NCBI GenBank assembly: GCA_045533555.1
Contig: JAZSHZ010000094.1
Location: 1-42,232 of the forward strand
Length of the DNA: 42,232 nt
Reading direction: 5' to 3'
Source of the DNA: SIG480 sp045533555
Lineage (GTDB): Bacteria; Bacillota; Clostridia; Oscillospirales; JAAYXM01
Shown: piece by piece, positions 31,886-39,500 of the stretch
How positions within the stretch are numbered: the first letter of the stretch is position 1
How the letters are laid out: every line of letters begins with the position of its first letter
Program-made: the position numbers and the translations under genes
The notes under the pieces: generated by a model
Told to the model about the DNA's origin: nothing
What the model saw: the letters and a program-made list of their open reading frames with translations, nothing else
Database searches by the model: none

Positions 31886-33370
31886 ATGGCAAATAAATAT
31901 ATGATCGGCTGGTCGGAGGTCGATATGACTCCCGAAAAAAGAATCCGCCTTGCAGGTCAGTTCTATGAGCGCGTTTCCGAATATGTCGAAACTCCGCTTA
32001 CGGCAACGGCAATGGCAATAGCATCGGGCGATACCCACGTCATCATCGTTTCTGCGGACCTTCCGTCCGTCGGGTCAAAGCTCGTTGAGGATGTCCGCGC
32101 ACGCGTTGCGGAGAAAAATCCCGCAATCAATACGGATGCGATAATCATCGCGGCAACGCATACGCATACATCGTTTGTCTATGCTGACCGCTCGGATTCC
32201 GCATCGGGCTCGTCTCTTGAAATCCTCAAAAGCTATATGCCGGAGAATTGCAGATATATCGACCGCGTCCCGACTCCCGAGGATGTTATGAAGCCCGATG
32301 AAGCATCGGAGCTCATCAAAAAGACGATCACCCAAGCCTGCCTTGAGGCGTGGGAAAATATGAAGCCTGCATCGTTTGCAAACGAATTCGGCCGCGCGGC
32401 TGTCGGAATGAACCGCCGCGTCTGCTATGATGACGGAACGGCGAAGATGTGGGGCGATGCAAAAACCGTCAACTTTACGCATCTTGAGGGCGGCAATGAC
32501 AACGGCATCGAGCTTATCTATACGTTCGATGAGAACGACAAGCTCACGGGCGTCGTCGCAAATATTGCGTGTCCGTCTCAGGTCGTCGAGCAGAGAAGCT
32601 ATATCTCGTCCGACTATTGGGGCAAGGTCAAAATCCTTCTCCGCGAAAAGTACGGCGAGGATATCAAGGTTCTCGGCCTTTGCGGAGCAGGCGGTGACCA
32701 GTGCCCGCGCGATCTTATCCGCTGGGTAGACCCGGAAACACCGATCGATGACCCGAATGTCATCAGAACGAATGTAACTCCGCGCCGTGCGGACCCCTCG
32801 ATGTATGATATCAAGGGAACGTGGAAAATCGGCAAGCGAATCGTAAACGAGATTTCCGATGTCTATGAGGAGATTGACAGAAAGATTTCCGAGGGTGAGC
32901 TCGTCCACAAGAAGTTCAGCCTCGAGCTTCCGCTCCGCCGCGTAACTCCCGCGGAGCGCGATGCCGCGGCAAAGGCGATCCGCGATTTCTTCGAGGAGCA
33001 TCCGGGCGATATCAACTATATCGACACCGCGGCAATGCACGTCAATGCCGGAACTCTCGGAAGATATGAATATCAGCAGACTCATAACGTCAGCACGATT
33101 GAGATCCAGATCATAAAGCTCGGTAACATCGTCTTTGCGACGAACCCCTATGAGCTCTTCCTTGACTATGGAAATCAGATCCGCGCTCTCTCGCTTGCGG
33201 AGCAGACCTTCATCGTTCAGCTCTGCAACGGAAGCTCGGGCTATCTCCCGACAAAGAAGGCAGAAGAGGGCGGCCACTACAGCGCATATATATCAAGCGG
33301 TACGGTAGGCCACGCAGGCGGCGAAATGCTCGTCAGAAAAACTGTTGACGAAATAAATAAATTATTCTGA
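31886..33370 (+). CDS. Cytoplasmic neutral/alkaline ceramidase-like protein, copy B
   Basis: A 494-residue tandem paralogue of the preceding gene, also lacking a signal peptide and carrying ATHTHTS (His92, His94) and GAGGDQCPRD. Comparing the two by eye, residues 161-357 differ from copy A at only four positions of 197 (Asn/Cys, Asp/Glu, Cys/Gly, Asn/Asp), while residues about 50-160 differ heavily. The DNA of the core is also very similar, with mainly third-base changes. This points to recent duplication with diversification of a substrate-facing region, or to gene conversion of the core. The two may form a heteromer or act on different substrates. A terminator follows. Confidence 0.75.
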   Translation: MANKYMIGWSEVDMTPEKRIRLAGQFYERVSEYVETPLTATAMAIASGDTHVIIVSADLPSVGSKLVEDVRARVAEKNPAINTDAIIIAATHTHTSFVYADRSDSASGSSLEILKSYMPENCRYIDRVPTPEDVMKPDEASELIKKTITQACLEAWENMKPASFANEFGRAAVGMNRRVCYDDGTAKMWGDAKTVNFTHLEGGNDNGIELIYTFDENDKLTGVVANIACPSQVVEQRSYISSDYWGKVKILLREKYGEDIKVLGLCGAGGDQCPRDLIRWVDPETPIDDPNVIRTNVTPRRADPSMYDIKGTWKIGKRIVNEISDVYEEIDRKISEGELVHKKFSLELPLRRVTPAERDAAAKAIRDFFEEHPGDINYIDTAAMHVNAGTLGRYEYQQTHNVSTIEIQIIKLGNIVFATNPYELFLDYGNQIRALSLAEQTFIVQLCNGSSGYLPTKKAEEGGHYSAYISSGTVGHAGGEMLVRKTVDEINKLF

Positions 33371-33381
33371 AAAATATAGAT

Positions 33382-33426
33382 ATAATGCCATCACACAATA
33401 TGTTGTGGTGGCATTATTTTCTTTTA
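33382..33426 (+). terminator. Terminator of the sugar operon
   Basis: ATAATGCCATCACA (33382-33395) pairs with TGTGGTGGCATTAT (33404-33417) with one G-U wobble and an 8-nt loop, followed by TTTTCTTTT. Confidence 0.88.
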
Positions 33427-33474
33427 ATATTTTATTAAAAAATGTAAGATATGACGCCCTGGGTTGTTTTTAAA

Positions 33475-33483
33475 TGTTATAAT
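33475..33483 (+). promoter_or_regulatory. Extended -10 promoter for the giant secreted protein
   Basis: TG-T-TATAAT (33475-33483), with no good -35. It leaves a leader of about 60 nt that ends with GGAGGT ahead of the ATG. The gene is therefore transcribed apart from the upstream operon, or additionally to it. Confidence 0.65.
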
Positions 33484-33549
33484 AGTAAAACAAAAAAATG
33501 TGCGGTAAAATAATCACATTGAAATAAAGAAAAAACGGAGGTAAAAAAC

Positions 33550-36500
33550 ATGAAGAAAATGAGTGTGAAACGGGCGTTTGCATTGATTCTCTCGCTCGCA
33601 ATGATGATATCGCTGCTTCCTGCGGTTGCATTCGGAGCAACCGTTGCGCCGATAGTCATTGACTTTACGAAGGCGACTATTGACGGAGGAGGATCTTCGG
33701 TCGCGACGGTTGTTTCGGCAATAAACAGCCCTGAGTTCACATCTGTTGCAGAAGAGTCCTCGGAATACACAGGAGACAATCAGCGAACACATTACTCCAC
33801 AAAAACAGGCGAAAAGCTTCTTCTTGCAGCAATGTCAAGCGGCGGCTGGACATCCTTGAATTGGACAGATGCAAACGCCAATGCGGCAAAAGCAAGATGG
33901 ACGATTGAGTTTTCTGTTCCGACTGCAGGATGGTATTCTGTTGATTTCATAACTGCTCTTTGGTCGGCAGGTGCTGATTTCTATGTCTATGCAGACGGTC
34001 AGTATGCCGGTGTTCTCGAATGCTATGATAAGGAAAAGAGCGATGGCTTTTACAGAAATGATGACAAGCTTGAGAATACCGTCTATCTCACACCCGATGA
34101 AAACGGCAAGATCAGGATGATGTTTGCCATCAAGCGTGCGCCTTATGGACCGGGAAGACTTCTTCTCCATAAAATGACGCTTACATATGTCGGAGAAAAA
34201 CTTTCGTATTCTGCAGCAAGCACAATTCCGTCACAGATTGAGTTTGGAAGTGAGCTCGATTTTGAAGCATTTGCAAAGCTTTCAGACGGAAGCCGCTATG
34301 TAACAAACGGTTATAATGCTGATAGAACTGCAAACAGTGATAAAACAACCGTTTCTGTAAAAAGCGGAACAAGTATCGGAATTACAGAAACCGCAAATGA
34401 AAACGGAATATATTCGGGAAAAGTCACGGCAAAGGAGCTCGGCAAAACAGTGTTTACCGTCACTTCGGTTGTCGGCGGCACAACATACACAAAAGACATT
34501 ACTGTTGAGGTTGTGAATGCAATCACTCCCAAGAAAATCGAGCTTGAGTTTTCAGAAGACACCGTTAATAACGGAGGAACTGCTTTGCCGCTCAAAGAAT
34601 ATACCACAAAAGATACGGCAAACTTCAGCATAGTTCCGGAACTTACATCAACAAAATCGGGCTCGCGTGTTCAATATAAGGTTGAAGCAATGTCAACGAA
34701 AAAGCTTCTTGACATTGCTCCGCGTGCAAACAGCAACCGTACATGGATAGTTGAAAAGCAGAAAAAAGGCAACTATGTAGATGCTATGTTCACAGTTGAA
34801 ACGGAGCTTCTCGTTCCCGGTTGGTATAATTTGTCTCTCCAAGGCGGACTCAGATCCAGCGGTGCAGAGTTTTATGTTTATGTGAACGGTCAGTATGCAG
34901 GTCTTTATAGCTTCTGCGGAGAAGGTAATCCGTTCGCGGCAGGAGAAGTGAAATCGCTCAACTCGCTCTATCTCACACCGGACAAAAACGGTAAGGCCAG
35001 AATCTCTCTCTGTGTTGCAAAAACCCATTATGATACGCCTTATGCGCTTCTCTATAAAATGTGGCTCACTCCCGTTGAGGCAGAGAAGGTCGAATTCAAG
35101 CAATTCACACACAACATCCCCGAAACAGTTTATGTTGGCGATGTTATCAATGCGGAATTCCGCGCAGAGATGAGCGACGGCTCATACCGTCACCTCAACG
35201 GTTATCTCAGTGATGCAACGGCTGATGCAAAGAACTCGATGTCCGTTGCGGTAAAGTCGGGCACCTCTCTCGGCTTTGCAAGCACCTATGATGCGCTTCT
35301 CTCAGACGGCACATACACTGCAACGCTCACTGCAAATGCAGAGGGTGAAACGGTTATGACCGCAACAATTATGATTGATGGCGAAACCTACACACAGGAT
35401 ATTCCGGTCAACGTAAAGCCCGTTCCGAAGCTTTCGGAGGTCGGTGTCAAAACAAACTATAAGAAGATTCTCATCGGAAAGACCGCAAAGGCAAGCTTTG
35501 CGCTTCTCCGCGATGACGGTAAGCCTTATCCGGAAGACGGCGAAAAGACAGTTACATATGAAAGTCTTACACCCGACATTGCAACGGTTGATGCAAACGG
35601 CGTTGTTACGGGTATCGCAGCAGGAACTGCAAAAATCAAAGTAACCGTCGCAACTCCCGATGCAACAGTTTCGGGTGAAGGCGAGATTACGGTTATTGAT
35701 TCCGTTTCCGAAAAAGAGATGGAATTCTCGATAAACACACTTGAGAACGGCAATGCAACAAATCCGAAGACACCGCTCAAGGATTATATCGTCAAGGATG
35801 CCGCAAATTTTGCAATTGTTCCTGAGCTTACCTCCGGGACGGTTGACGGACGCGTTCAGTATACGGTTCCCGAATTCGGGAAGCTTGCGCTCCTCTGTAT
35901 CGGAACGCGCGGATACAGCAATATGACATGGATTCAGTCGGCCGAAAGCACGAATGCAAATGCAAATCCGGCAAACGCAATGTTTACGATTGAAACAGAT
36001 CTTGATGCTCCGGGCTGGTATAACCTCAGAATCCTCGGCGGTGGCTGGAAATCTGCAAGTGAATATTATGTCTATGCAAACGGAAAATATGCAGGTCTCT
36101 ATAATTTCTGGATAGACGGGGCGGACACCTTCGCTTCAACCGGAGAGAAAAAGCTCAACTCACTCTATCTTGAGCCGGATGAAAACGGCAAGGTAAGAAT
36201 TTCATTCTGCGTTGCAAAGACGCATTACAGCACGCCTTACGGTATCCTTTATAAAATGTGGATAACACCGGTTGATGGCGAAGTCACCTTCAAGGGATTT
36301 AAGCATAATGCACCCGAAAAGATTTATCTCGGCGAGAGCACAGATGTTGAAATCCGTGCGGAGATGAGCGACGGTTCATTCCGCCACGTAAACGGATATG
36401 ACTATGCAGCTAAGGCAGATCCCAATAACTCATTCGGCGTAGCTGTCAAGTCGGGCGATTCGCTCAAGATTGAGAGCACATATGATGCTCTTACCTCCGA

Positions 36501-39500
36501 TGGCGTATATTCGGGCAAGCTCACGGCTGAAAAGCTTGGCGAAACAGTGTTTACCGCAACTGCGGTTATCGACGGTGTGACATATACGGAGGATATAACC
36601 GTAACGGTTGAGAACCCGCCGATGCTTCAGACGGTCGGTGTCACATTCGATAAGGACACGATCCTTGCAACAAGAACTGCAAATGCAAGCCTTACCCTCA
36701 TTCGTGAGGATGGATCGGCATATCCTGAGGATAAACCACAGACAATAATCTATGAAAGCTCGGATGAAGCTGTTGCAACGGTTGATGCAAACGGCGTCAT
36801 AACAGGTGTCGCAAAGGGCGAGGCAACCATCAAGGCAACTGTTATCACACCCGATGCAACCATTTCGGGTGAAAAGACAATAAAGGTTGAAGCGGCGCCG
36901 ATTCTTGCGGAGCTCAAGCTTGAGACAGAAAACAACACGCTCATCATCGGCGGAAGTCGCGAGCTTTCCGCGGTCGCAATAATGAGCGATGAGCTTCCGG
37001 GTGATGCTTCAAAATATACAATTAACTATGAAAGCAACAATGAAGAGGTTGCAACAGTTGATGCAAACGGCGTTGTCACTGCAATTGCGGAAGGAACAGT
37101 CATCATCTCGGCAGTTGCAAAGAACGAGGAAGGCAAGAACCTCAGTGCAGTTATTAAGCTTGAGGTGTTTGACGGAATCCCGCCTGTTGTCATCGACTTC
37201 ACACAGACGGTCTGCGAACGCCACGCCGTTCCGACCGACACTCCGGGATATACTCTTATCTACCCGGGAAGCAGCGATATGTCAAAATACACATATTCAA
37301 ACGGAAGAAGCCTTCTCCATGTCGCAACCCGCGCTCCGAGCAATGCTGTATGGCCGGCATCCAAGGATATGAAGAATGCATTCGGCATCAAGATCAATAT
37401 TCCGTTTGAGAGTGACTACAGTGTAAGTCTTATCGGAGGCTCAAGCTCCGGTGGCGCGATGTATTCAATTTTTGTTGACGGAGTATATGTCGGCGACCAC
37501 AGCTTCTATAATCCGGATTATGATTCATTGCACTATGATAAGCTCAACACGCTCAACACCATTCACCTCGAAGCGGGTGAGCACGAGGTTATCATGCGCG
37601 CAAGAAAGTCGATCTACTCAACAGCATATGCACAGCTCGATTCTCTCAGCTTCACTCCTGTCGAGGGTGAAACAGTGTTTGACAGCATCGTTGCAGACAT
37701 CCCCACAGAGCTTGCAGTAGGCGAGGTTTATACCTGCGAAGCTTATGCAAAAATGACTGACGGCAGTGCATATCACTTCGGTGTGACTGCTGAAGGTGAA
37801 ATTGATAAAGAAAACACATTCGGTGCAGAAAAAACAGGCGATTCTCTCACACTTTCCGATTTTATTTCATATGAGATAGGAAAATCAGGCAAATCGAAGC
37901 TGACTCTCACAGGCGTTTCTGAAGGCAAGACAACAATAAAGCTTTCTGCAACAATCGCAGGAAAGACAGTGACGAAAGAAGTTGTTGTCAATGTCACAAA
38001 CGATCCGATCAAGTCGGTCACGGCTGAGACGGAAGCAGAAGAGCTCTTTGCCGGAGACAGCTCTCTCCTTATCGCAAAGGCACTTCTCACAAGCGGACGC
38101 GAACTTAAGTCCGCTGAGATAAGCTTTGAATCCCTCACACCCGATGTTGTAACGGTTGAAGGCGATATGCTGACGGCAAAGACAGTCGGAACGGCTAAAA
38201 TCAAAGCAACTGCAAGCTTCAACGGAAACACGGTTGAAAATATTTTCGATGTTGAAGTTCTTCCTGAGGGTATGACGGATATTCTCGTAACCGCAGGCGG
38301 AAGTGAGCATATCCGCCGGACGGATATTGCGGATGCAGATGTCAATGATTATCTTGTTCCGCTCTATGTTCAGGCAATTTCGAACCTCGGAAACGAGATT
38401 GATATGACGGGTGCAAAAATAACCGCACGCGCTCTCAACCCGGAAGTTGCAACACTTGATGAGGCGATGAACATCGTCCCCGTATATGCAGACCCCGAAA
38501 ACGGAAGCAAAGCGGGCTTTGAAGTCACCGTCAAGACGGCAGACGGAAGAATCAGAACGGTCACAAAGACATTGACCGTTGCAAACGCAAAGACAAAAGC
38601 AACATATATGACCGCTGAAAAGGCGGCAATTGCGCGAGATAACGTCGCAAGATTTGATTGGGCAAAATCTGCAGCAGAAAGCAACTATATAAAGCTTGCC
38701 GATGTTTTTGTCGATAAGATCGATGTCCTCTATGATATGATAACATCAAATGAGGTTCCGAGATCAACAGGTATCGGCGCAGAAGGCGACCCCGAGATGT
38801 ACCACTGCCGCTACTGTGCAACAGACATACGTCTTGAGCACGGCTCATACTCATGGAAGCACAATCCGTTCAACCGTCCGTGGAAGGTTCAGTGTCCCGA
38901 ATGCCAGAGATATTTCCCGTCAAATGACTTTGGAAGCTTCTATAAGCTTGGTCTTAATGAATACGGCGAATTCTCTCGTCAGCGTGCTCTTGATAAGCAC
39001 GCAGAACTCTTCGGAGATCCGAATGCAGAAAAGGGAAGCGATGCCTACTATGGCTACGGCAAGGGATATCTCAAGAATGAGCTTTATGACAATCTCGCAA
39101 ACGTAAAAACAATCAACGTCAACAAAGGACTCCGTGACGGTGAAACACAGGACACATGGGGCGTAGATGACGGTATGGGTTATGTCCCGAAGAAGCCGGA
39201 CGGAACACCCTATACCTATGACAACGGCGTTGTTGAGCGCCACACATATATCGCAGAATATATGCACAGCGGCATCTGGAGAAAGCAGGTCGCAGGCGGC
39301 GGTGTAGTTATTGAAGCAATAAAACGTTGCTCGAATGCATATTTCTATACGGGCGAAAAGAAATACGGCAGAGTTGCGGCTATCCTTCTTGACCGTGTTG
39401 CAGACTTCTATCCCGGCTACGATATTTCGGTGTTTGGCGATAACGTCTGGAATTCCGACGGTGGCTCAAACCTCGGTAAGACAATCGGACGAATCTGGGA

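Noticed and set aside
32075..33277. Long minus-strand open frame (400 codons) opposite ceramidase-like copy B
   Set aside because: It mirrors the codon pattern of the plus-strand gene, which has motifs, a ribosome site and a paralogue. Similar antisense frames occur opposite copy A for the same reason.
33550..37700. CRISPR or tandem DNA repeats
   Set aside because: The repetition is at protein-domain level with diverged DNA; no short regularly spaced direct repeats with spacers were seen.
34311..38854. Many short frames on both strands inside the giant gene
   Set aside because: The plus-strand frame from 33550 stays open through the whole region with clear repeated domains; the others are by-products of its codon use.
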